A DNA stretch of 64,000 nucleotides from Leifsonia sp. Leaf264 (GCF_001422325.1 NZ_LMMR01000006.1:62001-126000); one strand, 5' to 3'. Shown: positions 50,304 through 60,760, counted from the stretch's first letter. Notes: generated by a model not told the origin, from the letters alone. A program made the numbers and translations.

Positions 50304-50710
50304 TCGTGGGCCTTCCCAGCCGGGGTCTCGATGATGACAGTCGTGGCTTTCACGACGGCGATGGCGACGGAGCCGAGCTCCAGGCCGAGTTCTCGCACGG
50401 CCTCGCTGCTCATGAGCGAGACGATCCGATGCGGACCGCACTGCAGTTCGACCTGCGCCATGACCATGTCCATGGTGATCTCGGTCACGAGGCCGACCAG
50501 ATGGTTTCGCGCCGAACGACCGATCTCCGAGGGATCTGCGGGGAGGACCGCATTCTTCCGAGCGAGGTGGGCGAGGGTCAGACCGTCGACGACACTGCGG
50601 CCGGAGGCATCCTTCTCGCTCTGCAGCGCCCCGTTGTCGATCCAGCGGCGCACCGTATCGTCGCTGACGCCAAGAAAGCTCGCGGCCTCTTTTATCCGAA
50701 TCTGCGACAT
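50300..50710 (-). CDS. Molybdate-responsive regulator (HTH plus TOBE)
   Basis: A 136-residue protein. Residues 1-40 form an excisionase/MerR-type helix-turn-helix (IRIKEAASFLGVSDDTVRRW), and residues 66-132 form a molybdopterin-binding TOBE domain (GRSARNHLVGLVTEITMDMV then VTA-like strands). Unlike E. coli ModE it has one TOBE and a different DNA-binding fold. It should sense molybdate and control the modABC genes that follow. The ATG is 7 nt after TAGCAT (50718-50723, minus strand), a leaderless start, and a perfect 16-bp palindrome adjoins that hexamer. Confidence 0.88.
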   Translation of the reverse strand: MSQIRIKEAASFLGVSDDTVRRWIDNGALQSEKDASGRSVVDGLTLAHLARKNAVLPADPSEIGRSARNHLVGLVTEITMDMVMAQVELQCGPHRIVSLMSSEAVRELGLELGSVAIAVVKATTVIIETPAGKAHE

Positions 50711-50724
50711 GAAGGCAATGCTAT

Positions 50725-50740
50725 GTCCGCGAACGCGGAC
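50725..50740. promoter_or_regulatory. Perfect 16-bp palindrome in the mod operon promoter
   Basis: GTCCGCGAACGCGGAC has 7-bp arms and a 2-bp centre. It lies one base upstream of the -10 hexamer of the mod operon, inside the spacer where a bound repressor would block RNA polymerase. The HTH-TOBE protein encoded first in the operon is the obvious candidate ligand-controlled binder. Confidence 0.55.
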
Positions 50741-50779
50741 TTGGGGCGTTTCGGCCCGAATGCAGGCAGCGAACGTCGA

Positions 50780-51184
50780 CTAGTCGTCCAACCTGACTTC
50801 GCGTCCGTGCGCCGTCACGGCGTAGATCACGAGGATGTCGATCGCGATGACGATGAGCGACCACCACGGCTGCGCCGGTATGAGGAGCAGTTGACCGATG
50901 GCGCTCAGGACAGCGACGATGACGGCGACGACGCGAGCCCACGTCGCTCCGACGAACAACGCGACTCCGGCGAAGGCGAGGAGCAGGCCGATAATGAGGT
51001 TCCACCAACCCCAACCGGTGATGTCGAAGAGGAAGAGGCTGCCGTCGGTCACGACGTAGTACGCCTCAGGTCCCACGAGGGCGACGACGCCCTGGACCGC
51101 GCTGAAGATGCCGTTCAGGATGAGGATGATGCCGGCGAAGCCGATCCAACCGACCCATCCAGTTGCTTCCTTGACCGTGCTCAT
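50780..51184 (-). CDS. Four-TM membrane protein, DUF7144-like
   Basis: A 134-residue protein with four membrane helices. The opening GWVGWIGFAGIILILNGIFSAVQG and WWNLIIGLLLAFAGVALFVG are typical of small actinobacterial membrane proteins of the DUF7144 type. It ends in a short charged tail (HGREVRLDD). No catalytic residues are apparent. ATG 51184 is used, with GGTGG about 7 nt upstream; an ATG 6 nt earlier is possible. It diverges from the LuxR-type regulator gene. Confidence 0.75.
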   Translation of the reverse strand: MSTVKEATGWVGWIGFAGIILILNGIFSAVQGVVALVGPEAYYVVTDGSLFLFDITGWGWWNLIIGLLLAFAGVALFVGATWARVVAVIVAVLSAIGQLLLIPAQPWWSLIVIAIDILVIYAVTAHGREVRLDD

Positions 51185-51371
51185 GACCATCCACCATTCC
51201 GATTGACATCCGCGCTGGACGAGCGGAGACGGCACGCCACCTGCCGGGAGTCGAGCCGCAGCACGGCCCGTGCGACCACCCTCCTCGTCGCCCGCTCCCC
51301 CTCGCATCACCCGGCGAGCATGATTCGCAACATCGATTGATCGCCGCCGACTGCCGCCCTAGTATGCGAAC

Positions 51372-53615
51372 GTGACCGAGACCTCTCGAGCTGCACCGCT
51401 GGATGACGTCGAGCTCGATCGCCTGCTCGTCGAGACGAAGCTCGCCGTCCCGGTCGCTCGGCCGGGGTTCGTCAGCCGCTCGGATCTCATCGAGCGGGCC
51501 CGCACCAGCGGACGGCGTGTGGTGACCGTCACAGCTCCGGCCGGTTACGGCAAGTCGACTCTGCTGGCTCAGTGGGCGGCCGCGGAGGAACGACCCGTCG
51601 CCTGGGTCTCCCTCGACCGATTCGACGACGATCCGGTATCCCTCCTCGCCCTCCTCGCGTCGGCATACGTCCGCGCCGTCGACGGGGACCCCGGCGTCGT
51701 CGCGGACATGCGAGGCCACAGCACCGCAGCGCTCGGACGAGCGGCCCCGCGACTGGCATCAGTGCTCAGGACGAGCGCGAAGCCCTTCGTGATGATGCTC
51801 GACGACCTGCACGAGCTCGATTCGCCGGGCGTTGCCGACGTCCTGAGCGTCATCATCGCCGGGATTCCGGATGGATCACAGTTCGTGACCGCGAGTCGTA
51901 CCGAGCAGCCCCATCTCCCGCGGATCAGGGCGGCAGGAGACGCATTCGAGCTCGAGGCTGCCGATCTGGCCTTGGATTCCGACGGTGCACACCAGATCTT
52001 CGCCGAGGCCCACGTGCCGATCACAGCGGCGCTTGCGGAGGTCGTCGTCGGACGAACCGAGGGCTGGCCCGTCGGTCTCCACCTCGCCGCCGTCATCGCC
52101 CGCGAGAGCGACGACGCCGCCGCGACCATCACCGGCGACGACCGCTACGTGACCGACTACCTCTACCGTGAGTCCCTCGCCGGCCTGCCACTCGAGCTCC
52201 AGCAGTTCCTCCGACGCACGTCCATTCTGGAGACGTTCTCCGCGCCTCTGTGCGACGCCCTTCTCGGCACGAACGACGCCAGGCAGCGACTCCGCGAACT
52301 CGAGGCCTCGAATGTCTTCCTTGTCCGCCTCGACCGCAGGCGCGAGTGGTACCGCTATCACCCCCTCTTCCGCGAGTTCCTGCTCGGCGAGTTGGGGCGC
52401 ACCGATCCGGACGGTCTCTCCGATCTTCGGATGCGGGCAGCCGACTGGTACGAACGGATCGACGCGCCGGCTCTGGCCGTCGAGCAGCTCCTGGAGACCT
52501 CGGACACCGAACGGTTGGTGCGACTGGTCACCGAGCTGGTCCTGCCCACGTTCCACTCGGGCGAGATGGCGACGGCGCAGCGGTGGCTCACAGCTCTCGG
52601 GGGCGCGACCATCGCTCACTCACCGCCCTTGGTCGTCCTCGCCGGTTGGCTGGCCGCGATGTCGGGGCAGGAGAACCAGGCCGAGCGGTGGATCATGAGC
52701 CTCGAGGGCGTGAGGTACGACGCCGAGCCCGCCGACGGCACGGCATCCTTCGCGTCCGGACGGGCCATGCTCCGCAGCGCGATGTGTCCTGGAGGTCCTG
52801 CCCAGGCGATGGCCGACATCGAGCTCGCCCTCGCGGAGGAACCGCGCTGGAGCGCGTGGCGTGATCAGGCCCTGAGTGTGGCCGGCGGCACGTGCCTGCT
52901 GGTCGGAGACGCGGCCCGGGCCGATGCCTACTTCCTCGAAGCGAGCAGCCTCGCAACATCGACGGGCAACTACGTCGTCGTCGTGCTCAGCGACTCCGAA
53001 CGCGCGATGATCGCCATGGATCAGGATCGCTGGGCTGAAGCCGGACGTCTCATCGGCAAGGCGCTGGGGTTGATCGCGGAACACAGGCTCGACGACTATG
53101 CGCCGTCGGTGATGACCTTCGCGGCCGCGGCGAGATCGGCCGCCCACCGAGGAGACACCGCCACCGCTGCCCGCGAGATGACGCGAGCGATGAGGGCACG
53201 CCCGGTGACGACGTCCGCCACGCCGGGGCTCGCGATCAGGGTCCGCCTCCACCTCGCGAGGTCGTCCATCCTGCTGCACGACCACGCCACCGCCCGCCAT
53301 CTGGTGCGCGAGTGCGAGGACATCCTCATCCGGCGACCGGCCCTCGGAGTCCTCGTCGACGAGGTCGTTGCCGTCACGTCCCTCATCGACTCGACCGCCC
53401 ACGGCGACGCGAGTGCGCCCCCGTTGACTCCCGCGGAGCTTAGGCTCCTCCCCTACCTGCAGACGCACCTGACGGTTCCGGAGATCAGCGCCCGCCTGTT
53501 CGTCTCCCGGAACACAGTGCGCACGGAGGTCGGCTCCATCTACCGCAAGCTCGGTGTGGCGTCGCGAGCCGCAGCCGTGGAACGGGCGACCGCTGTCGGA
53601 CTCCTCGGCGCCTGA
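51372..53615 (+). CDS. MalT-like LuxR-family ATPase regulator (LAL type)
   Basis: A 747-residue signal-transducing ATPase. Near the N-terminus are Walker A APAGYGKST (Lys61) and Walker B MMLDDLHEL; the centre is a TPR-like helical region; the C-terminus holds a LuxR helix-turn-helix (LTPAELRLLPYLQTHLTVPE to RTEVGSIYRKLGVASRAAAV). In MalT-type proteins a small inducer and ATP drive oligomerisation and DNA binding. The GTG at 51372 is exactly 6 nt after TAGTAT (51360-51365). Its targets are unknown; the divergent membrane protein gene is the closest. Confidence 0.92.
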   Translation: MTETSRAAPLDDVELDRLLVETKLAVPVARPGFVSRSDLIERARTSGRRVVTVTAPAGYGKSTLLAQWAAAEERPVAWVSLDRFDDDPVSLLALLASAYVRAVDGDPGVVADMRGHSTAALGRAAPRLASVLRTSAKPFVMMLDDLHELDSPGVADVLSVIIAGIPDGSQFVTASRTEQPHLPRIRAAGDAFELEAADLALDSDGAHQIFAEAHVPITAALAEVVVGRTEGWPVGLHLAAVIARESDDAAATITGDDRYVTDYLYRESLAGLPLELQQFLRRTSILETFSAPLCDALLGTNDARQRLRELEASNVFLVRLDRRREWYRYHPLFREFLLGELGRTDPDGLSDLRMRAADWYERIDAPALAVEQLLETSDTERLVRLVTELVLPTFHSGEMATAQRWLTALGGATIAHSPPLVVLAGWLAAMSGQENQAERWIMSLEGVRYDAEPADGTASFASGRAMLRSAMCPGGPAQAMADIELALAEEPRWSAWRDQALSVAGGTCLLVGDAARADAYFLEASSLATSTGNYVVVVLSDSERAMIAMDQDRWAEAGRLIGKALGLIAEHRLDDYAPSVMTFAAAARSAAHRGDTATAAREMTRAMRARPVTTSATPGLAIRVRLHLARSSILLHDHATARHLVRECEDILIRRPALGVLVDEVVAVTSLIDSTAHGDASAPPLTPAELRLLPYLQTHLTVPEISARLFVSRNTVRTEVGSIYRKLGVASRAAAVERATAVGLLGA

Positions 53616-53630
53616 ACCGCCCCGCCGCTG

Positions 53631-53942
53631 CTATCCGAGTACGTCGTCCTCGACGTCGTAGCCGAGAGCCAGCCCCAGCAGTGGCGCCGCAGCCACGACC
53701 CGGGGAAGTCCCACGACAGCGCCCACCCCGACCAGGACATCCACGATCTCGTCGGACGTGGCACCAGCGCTCACCGCGGCATCGGCATGCTCGCCGAAGG
53801 AAGGCTCGGCGGCACCCACCGCGATCAGCGCCGCGAGCCTGACGAGCGCCAGAGTCTTGGCGTCGAGGGCTGTCGGCTCACCGGTCGCGCCGGCGTCATT
53901 GACAGCCAACCGGCGCAGTCGCTCCGTGTAATTGGTCCCCAC
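53631..53942 (-). CDS. Carboxymuconolactone-decarboxylase family protein
   Basis: A 103-residue all-helical protein of the CMD/AhpD-like family. It has LDAKTLALVRLAALIAVGAAE and ATSDEIVDVLVGVGAVVGLPR, the conserved helices. The CxxC pair of AhpD-type peroxidases is absent, so it is probably not a peroxidase. The GTG at 53942 is chosen because GGAGG lies 6 nt upstream; the longer frame is Arg-rich and implausible. It converges on the LuxR-type gene with a 15-bp gap. Confidence 0.82.
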   Translation of the reverse strand: MGTNYTERLRRLAVNDAGATGEPTALDAKTLALVRLAALIAVGAAEPSFGEHADAAVSAGATSDEIVDVLVGVGAVVGLPRVVAAAPLLGLALGYDVEDDVLG

Positions 53943-54200
53943 GTCATCCTCCGTGTGCGCTCGGCCGCGTTTTCTCGGAGCCACCACCTGCCACCCCGAC
54001 GACGGTTCCACCAGTAGACGCCGCCAGCGTCTCCTGCGCGTCACGCAGATCAGGTGAAAGCCGCCTTCGGGCACCCCGCGGCGCCCTCCGTGCCGTCGCC
54101 GGTGTCACTCGATCAGGATGATGTGCGACGACGACGGGCGCGGATATCGTCCAGAGACCGCGTCGTGAAAGACACTGCGCGCGCTGAAGGGTGGATAGAC

Positions 54201-55422
<1,222 letters not shown>

Positions 55423-55456
55423 CGAACTGACGGACACGGCTCCGGTGCGTCAGCGC

Positions 55457-55500
55457 CGCAGGATGCTCCGCCCCGCGACAGCAGGGCGGAGCATCCTGCG
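55457..55500 (+). terminator. Terminator after the collagen-like gene
   Basis: A perfect 17-bp stem (beginning CGCAGGATGCTCCGCCC) with a 10-nt loop lies 35 bp after the stop codon. No U-tract follows. Confidence 0.8.
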
Positions 55501-55514
55501 TCCCGAGTGATGCG

Positions 55515-55651
55515 TATACTCGGATCGTCCGGCCGCCCTCTCGAGCAGCCGGTGCCCGAAAAAAGGGCACGCAGCCTCCCAGCGCAGTAGCCGGGAACCG
55601 GCGAGACACATACGGCATCCACACGTCCGTTCGTCTTCCGGGAGGTCTCCC
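55515..55651 (+). promoter_or_regulatory. Promoter -10 and structured leader before the ThDP enzyme gene
   Basis: TATACT (55515-55520) is a strong -10; no good -35 is seen because the preceding terminator occupies that space. The roughly 125-nt leader can form a CCGGC/GCCGG stem (about 55529-55552), a GTGCCC/GGGCAC hairpin with an A-rich loop (55552-55570) and a GCCGG-GAA-CCGGC hairpin near 55590. GGGAGG lies before the ATG at 55652. It matches no riboswitch I can recognise. Confidence 0.45.
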
Positions 55652-57316
55652 ATGTCCACTGTGTCCGCTCACGTCGCCCAGGCACTCGCCGCCCACATCG
55701 ATCACGTCTTCGGCGTGATGGGCAACGGCAACGCGTACTTCCTCGACGCACTCGAGCGCTCGACGGACGTGTCCTTCACGGCCGTGCGGCACGAGGCCGG
55801 CGGCGTCGTGGCGGCCGATGCGTACCACCGCGCAGGCGGAGGGCTCGCTGCCGCGACCGCGACCTACGGCGCCGGGTTCACCAACACCCTCACCGCGTTG
55901 GCCGAGGCCGTGCAGGCGCACGTGCCCCTCGTCCTCGTCGTGGGAGACGAACCGACGTCGGGCCCGCGACCGTGGGACGTGGACCAGATCGCGTTGGCAT
56001 CCGCGGTCGGTGCGCGCACGTACACGGTGGGCCGAACGGATGCCGCCGCGACCACCGTCATCGCGATCGAGCACGCGCTGTCGTACCGGGTGCCCACGGT
56101 GTTGGCGATCCCGTACGACGTCGCTCGCCTCGAGGTCGGGCCGGTTCCCGCCGCGCAACAGCCTCACCTCCCTGTCCCCGCCGCCCCCTCGGCTTTCGCC
56201 CGCGCCGCCATCGATCAGCTCGCCGGCGTGCTCGGAGAGGCACGGCGGCCGTTCCTCCTCGCCGGACGCGGCGCCTGGATCGCCGGTGCCGGCGACGCGC
56301 TGGGACGACTCGCGGAGGCGACCGGCGCGATCACCGCATCCACAGCACTCGGACGCGGCGTCTTCCCCCGCACGGAGTTCGACCTCGGCGTCGTCGGAGG
56401 CTTCGGTGCTGCCGGGGCGATGGAGCTCATCCGCACGGCGGACGTCGCCGTCGTCTTCGGTGCTGGACTCAACCAGTTCACGATGCGGTTCGGTGAGCTC
56501 TTCGACCCCGGTACCCGCGTGTATCAGGTGGACACGGCGCCGGCAGCGACGCACCCGCACGTCGGGGGGTTCATCCGTGGCGACGCCGCCGTCGTCGCGG
56601 CCAGTCTCGCGGATCGAGTCGTGGCGACGGATGCATCCCCATCAGGTTGGCGGGAGTCCATCGACCTCGCTCCCCTGCGTGCCCAGGAACCCGGCGACCG
56701 CATCGCCGTCGATGGTCGCCTCGACCCACGCGCGGTCGCTGCGACGATCGGCGAGATCCTCGAGGGCAGCGACTCGACGCGGGACCGCGTCGTGGTCTCC
56801 GACGGCGGTCACTTCATCGGCTGGGCGAACATGTACTGGCCCGTCGCCTCCCCCGACCGCATGGTCATGATCGGCACGGCATACCAGTCGATCGGCCTCG
56901 GATTCCCCTCGGTGCCGGGGGCGGCGCTGGCGAAACCGGACTCCACCATCGTGCTCACGACCGGCGACGGCGGCGGCCTGATGGCCTTGGCCGACCTGGA
57001 GTCGGCTGTTCGTGTGGCCGGTGGGCGCGGGCTCGCGGTGGTCTGGAACGACGCCGCCTACGGAGCCGAGATCAACCTCTACGGTCTCAAGGGCCTCGCT
57101 CGGGGACCGATGCTGATTCCCGAGGTCGACTTCGCGGGCCTGGCTCGGTCGGTGGGTGCCGACGGGATCGTGGTGCACACTCTCGACGACCTCGACGCCC
57201 TCCGGCAGTGGGCGGTCACGCCGTCAGCTGATCGGCCTTTCCTGCTGCTGGACTGCCGGATCTCGGGCGAGGTCGTCGCGCCCTATCAGCAGGAGATCAT
57301 CCGCGTGAACTCCTGA
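55652..57316 (+). CDS. Thiamine-diphosphate-dependent decarboxylase/synthase-like enzyme
   Basis: A 554-residue ThDP enzyme of the acetolactate-synthase/benzoylformate-decarboxylase superfamily. The catalytic Glu48 is in VRHEAGGVVAADAY, the ThDP/Mg motif is GDGGGLMALADLESAVRVAG then VVWNDAAYGAE, and the middle domain is typical. It lacks the substrate-binding residues that would identify a true acetolactate synthase by eye. Next to an aromatic gene cluster it may decarboxylate an aryl 2-oxo acid such as benzoylformate or an indole/phenyl pyruvate, but the two genes converge and this is inference. Confidence 0.85.
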   Translation: MSTVSAHVAQALAAHIDHVFGVMGNGNAYFLDALERSTDVSFTAVRHEAGGVVAADAYHRAGGGLAAATATYGAGFTNTLTALAEAVQAHVPLVLVVGDEPTSGPRPWDVDQIALASAVGARTYTVGRTDAAATTVIAIEHALSYRVPTVLAIPYDVARLEVGPVPAAQQPHLPVPAAPSAFARAAIDQLAGVLGEARRPFLLAGRGAWIAGAGDALGRLAEATGAITASTALGRGVFPRTEFDLGVVGGFGAAGAMELIRTADVAVVFGAGLNQFTMRFGELFDPGTRVYQVDTAPAATHPHVGGFIRGDAAVVAASLADRVVATDASPSGWRESIDLAPLRAQEPGDRIAVDGRLDPRAVAATIGEILEGSDSTRDRVVVSDGGHFIGWANMYWPVASPDRMVMIGTAYQSIGLGFPSVPGAALAKPDSTIVLTTGDGGGLMALADLESAVRVAGGRGLAVVWNDAAYGAEINLYGLKGLARGPMLIPEVDFAGLARSVGADGIVVHTLDDLDALRQWAVTPSADRPFLLLDCRISGEVVAPYQQEIIRVNS

Positions 57317-57349
57317 GTTCGGGCGTCGCCGTGCCCAGGGCAGGGCGAC

Positions 57350-59245
57350 TCAGCGCGCCTGCACCATCGAGTGGCTGAAGAATTCGGCCAGCGCGTCGGT
57401 CGCCGAAAGGGGAAGGACCGCGGCGACGTACTGATCAGGGCGCACGACCACGACGACTCCGTCGCGGGAGAGCCCGCGCTCCTCGTAGATGTCGGTGGTC
57501 GTCCACGCGCTCGGCGCCGCAGCGAAGACCTTCTCCCAGTCGGTGAGTCCGAGCGGTCCCGTCTGCGGCCGGAAGGCAGTGGGTACGCGAGAGATGTCGA
57601 CCTCGTCGAACCGCTGCTGGTAGATCACCTTCACGTCGAACACGGCGTCGATGTCCTGATTCGGGGACGTGTACCTGACGACCGGCGATGCGGCCGAAGA
57701 CGAGATCCAGTCCGCCCACGACGCGAGCGCCGATGGTTCGCCCGCCGCGGGCGAATCCGCGAACGCGTACAGACGCCACCGCCCGTCCGCCTTCGCGTGG
57801 TGGCCGAGATGAACGGCGTTGCCATCAGCCACGAGTGCGACCTCGGAGGACTTGAAGCGTTTGCCGATGGGGAATCCGTCGGCGAGGGACTGGTGCGCGT
57901 CCTCCCCGACGATCTCGGACTGCCCGTATCGGGTCATGAAACCGGAGGGAAACTCCGCCGTCGCGAGGTAATAGGTCGCCAGATCCTGTGGGTCGGAGAT
58001 CTCTTCAGGCTTGCGCGCCATGAGGGATGACCACTCCCGGTCGAAGTCGATGAGCTGCTGCGCCACCGGCAGTCGCTCCGCCGAGTAGGTGGCCAGCAGG
58101 GTGTCGGGACTCCGCCCGGTGAGCACGGCCCCGAGCTTCCAGCCGAGGTTGAAGCCGTCCTGCATCGACACGTTCATGCCCTGTCCGGCTTTGGCACTGT
58201 GGGTGTGGCAGGCGTCCCCGGTGAGGAAGACGCGGGGCGCACGCTCCGAGCCATCGGGAACGTCGTCGAACTTGTCGGTCACTCGGTGGCCGACCTCGTA
58301 GACGCTGTGCCAGGCGACCTCCTTCACATCGAGTGTGTAGGGGTGCAGGATGTCGTTCGCCCGGCGGATGATCTCGTCGATCGAGGTGAGCCGAACGCGG
58401 TGGTCGTCATCCTCGGCCACGGCGCCGAGATCGACATAGACGCGGGAAAGGTATCCGCCTTCGCGCGGGATGTGCAGGATGTTGCCCGCCACGGCGTTGA
58501 TCGCGCACTTGGTGCGCCAGTCGGGGAAGTCGGTGTTGACCATCACGTCCATCACCCCCCACGCGTGGGCTGAAGCGCCTCCGACATGCTTGCGCCCGAT
58601 CGCCTCGCGGACGCCGCTGCGTGCACCGTCGCACCCGGCGACGTACTTGGCACGGATCGTGCGCTCTTCGCCGGCGTGCTCCCCCGCGACGTAGCGGAGG
58701 CGCACCTCCACGGGGAATTCGCCCTCGTCGTGCACGGTGAGGGTGAGGAACTCGATGCCGTAGTCGGGCTCGATGCGGCCCGGACCGTGCGCAGCCGCCG
58801 CGGCGAAGTAGTCGAGGACGCGGGCCTGATTGACGATGAGGTGCGGGAACTCGCTGATCTTGTATCCGTAGTCCTCGGTACGGCTGGTCCGGACGATGTT
58901 CTCGGGGTTCTCCGGATCCGGGTTCCAGAAGTTCATGTAGGCGATGTTGTACGCCTCGGCCATGATCCGCTCCGCGAACCCGAAGGCCTGGAAGGTCTCG
59001 ACGCTGCGCGGCTGGATCCCGTCGGCCTGTCCGAGGGGAAGCCTTCCCGCGCGCCGCTCGATGATGCGCGTGGCGACTCCCGGGAACTGGGACATCTGAG
59101 CCGCCAGAAGCATCCCGGCGGGTCCGGACCCGACGATCAGCACGTCGATCTCGTCGGGGATCTCGCTCGGGCGATCGATGCCCGTGCCCTCGGGTGCCGT
59201 GATGCGCGGATCGCCGGACACGTAGCCGTGATGGTGGAACTGCAT
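57350..59245 (-). CDS. FAD-dependent aromatic hydroxylase (phenol/3-hydroxybenzoate monooxygenase type)
   Basis: A 631-residue flavoprotein monooxygenase. The FAD-binding loop is VLIVGSGPAGMLLAAQM (near residue 36), the NADPH/FAD DG motif CDGARSGVR follows, and the second FAD motif is VFLTGDACHTHSAKAGQGMN. A C-terminal thioredoxin-like domain completes the phenol 2-monooxygenase layout. Its N-terminus (MQFHHHGYVSGDPR) recalls 3-hydroxybenzoate 4-monooxygenases, so a hydroxybenzoate substrate is possible but not proven. GAGG lies upstream of the ATG. It follows the transporter gene by 24 bp in the same operon. Confidence 0.85.
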   Translation of the reverse strand: MQFHHHGYVSGDPRITAPEGTGIDRPSEIPDEIDVLIVGSGPAGMLLAAQMSQFPGVATRIIERRAGRLPLGQADGIQPRSVETFQAFGFAERIMAEAYNIAYMNFWNPDPENPENIVRTSRTEDYGYKISEFPHLIVNQARVLDYFAAAAAHGPGRIEPDYGIEFLTLTVHDEGEFPVEVRLRYVAGEHAGEERTIRAKYVAGCDGARSGVREAIGRKHVGGASAHAWGVMDVMVNTDFPDWRTKCAINAVAGNILHIPREGGYLSRVYVDLGAVAEDDDHRVRLTSIDEIIRRANDILHPYTLDVKEVAWHSVYEVGHRVTDKFDDVPDGSERAPRVFLTGDACHTHSAKAGQGMNVSMQDGFNLGWKLGAVLTGRSPDTLLATYSAERLPVAQQLIDFDREWSSLMARKPEEISDPQDLATYYLATAEFPSGFMTRYGQSEIVGEDAHQSLADGFPIGKRFKSSEVALVADGNAVHLGHHAKADGRWRLYAFADSPAAGEPSALASWADWISSSAASPVVRYTSPNQDIDAVFDVKVIYQQRFDEVDISRVPTAFRPQTGPLGLTDWEKVFAAAPSAWTTTDIYEERGLSRDGVVVVVRPDQYVAAVLPLSATDALAEFFSHSMVQAR

Positions 59246-59269
59246 GCTGATTCCCTGGCTCCTCGAGGA

Positions 59270-60649
59270 CTAGGCGCGGGCCAGGCCGCGGATCGGGCTG
59301 ATCGACTGCTCGTCCTCGTGGTCCGGACCGAGTGGGATTCCGCTCCGGTCGCGAAGGAGGAGCGTCGCGATCAATCCGATCACCGTCATCCCCGCGAGGT
59401 ACCAGGTGACCGACAGGGTGCTGCCCGTCGCCTGCACGAGCGCCGTGGCGATGGTCGGAGCGAAGGCACCGCCCACGATCGCGCCGATGGCGTAGGAGAT
59501 GGAGACGCCGGAGAAGCGGATCGAGGCGGGGAAGAGCTCCGTGTAGAGCGCCGCCTGCGGACCATAGGTGAAGCCCAGTCCGATCGTGAGGATGGCGAGG
59601 CCCGCGAACAGGAGTCCGATGTTGCCGCTGTTGACCAGCGGGAACAGGGCGAACACGCCGATCAGCTGCAGGATCCAGCCGATGATGTACGTCGTGCGGC
59701 GCCCGATGCGGTCGGACACCCACCCCGCGAAGAGCGTGGACAGCAGCCACGTCACGGCCGATCCGGTGACGGCCCAGAGAACCGGCCCACGCTCCAGCGC
59801 CAGCGGTCCGTCGGGGTTGGTGGCGTAGCCCTGGATGAATCCGCCTGTGGTCATGTAGCCGACGGCGTTGTTGCCGGCGAACACGAGAGCGGCGATGACG
59901 ACGAGGAGGGTGTGCTTCTTGAACAGCTGCACGATCGGCATCCGTGCCTTCTCCTTGCGCTCGGCGAGCTCCGTGAACACCGGGCTCTCCTCCACCTTCC
60001 GGCGTACGTAGTAGCCCACCACGATCAGCACGACGCTCAACAGGAAGGGAACACGCCAGCCCCACTGGAGGAACGCATCACCGGGCGCGATGATCGTCAT
60101 CAGGGCCATGACGCCCGAGGCGAGAAGCAGACCGAGGGGAACTCCGATCTGCGGAGACGCGCCGAAGACACCGCGTCGGCTCCGGGGCGCGTGCTCGACC
60201 GCCATCAGGACGGCGCCGCCCCACTCGCCGCCCGCGGAGATGCCCTGCAGGATACGCAGGAGGACGAGCAGGATCGGCGCAGCGATCCCGATCGTCTCGT
60301 AGGTGGGGAGGAGGCCGATGAGGGCGGTGGATGCGCCCATCAGGATCAGCGTCCACATCAGCACGACCTTGCGTCCGTACTTGTCACCGAAATGACCCGC
60401 GAGGAAGGCACCGAGCGGACGGAACAGGAAGCTCACTCCCACGGTCGCGAAAGCGAGGATGGCGCTATCGGCCCCCAGCGGTGCGAAGAAGAGCTGGCCG
60501 AAGACGAGCCCGACCGCAGTGGCGTAGATGAAGAAGTCGTACCACTCCACCGTCGTGCCGACGATCGTCGCGAAGACGACGCGTCGCCGGTCGGCCGGGA
60601 CCGCGATCGTTCCCGTCGGGGTGAAACCTGCTGGCTGTGGTGCGCTCAT
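59270..60649 (-). CDS. MHS-family MFS transporter
   Basis: A 459-residue protein with twelve predicted membrane helices. The opening VVFATIVGTTVEWYDFFIYATA and GHFGDKYGRKVVLMW are signatures of the metabolite:H+ symporter branch (ShiA, KgtP, ProP, and aromatic acid permeases). It probably imports the aromatic or hydroxy-acid substrate of the adjoining enzymes. The ATG at 60649 has AGGAG about 9 nt upstream; an in-frame extension upstream lacks support. It is the first gene of the minus-strand arm. Confidence 0.9.
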   Translation of the reverse strand: MSAPQPAGFTPTGTIAVPADRRRVVFATIVGTTVEWYDFFIYATAVGLVFGQLFFAPLGADSAILAFATVGVSFLFRPLGAFLAGHFGDKYGRKVVLMWTLILMGASTALIGLLPTYETIGIAAPILLVLLRILQGISAGGEWGGAVLMAVEHAPRSRRGVFGASPQIGVPLGLLLASGVMALMTIIAPGDAFLQWGWRVPFLLSVVLIVVGYYVRRKVEESPVFTELAERKEKARMPIVQLFKKHTLLVVIAALVFAGNNAVGYMTTGGFIQGYATNPDGPLALERGPVLWAVTGSAVTWLLSTLFAGWVSDRIGRRTTYIIGWILQLIGVFALFPLVNSGNIGLLFAGLAILTIGLGFTYGPQAALYTELFPASIRFSGVSISYAIGAIVGGAFAPTIATALVQATGSTLSVTWYLAGMTVIGLIATLLLRDRSGIPLGPDHEDEQSISPIRGLARA

Positions 60650-60742
60650 CCGGGGTGACTCCTGTGTCGGTTCGACGGCTCTGTCTGAGCTCGAGCAGCT
60701 CGCAATCGTGGAGAAGCGGTGCTTGCTCGAACACTCCCGATA

Positions 60743-60760
60743 ATATACGATTTCGAATAT
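60743..60760. promoter_or_regulatory. AT-rich inverted repeat, candidate GntR operator
   Basis: ATATACG-ATTT-CGAATAT (6 of 7 paired positions) lies in the divergent region between the transporter and the fusion enzyme genes. On the minus strand it falls inside a promoter TTGCGT-16-TATTAT (60740-60767), so a bound repressor would block it. It is an AT-only island in a region of about 67% GC. Confidence 0.5.

Noticed and set aside
55521-55651. TPP riboswitch before the thiamine-dependent enzyme
   Set aside because: The CTGAGA and ACCTGATCTGG-type core sequences are absent.
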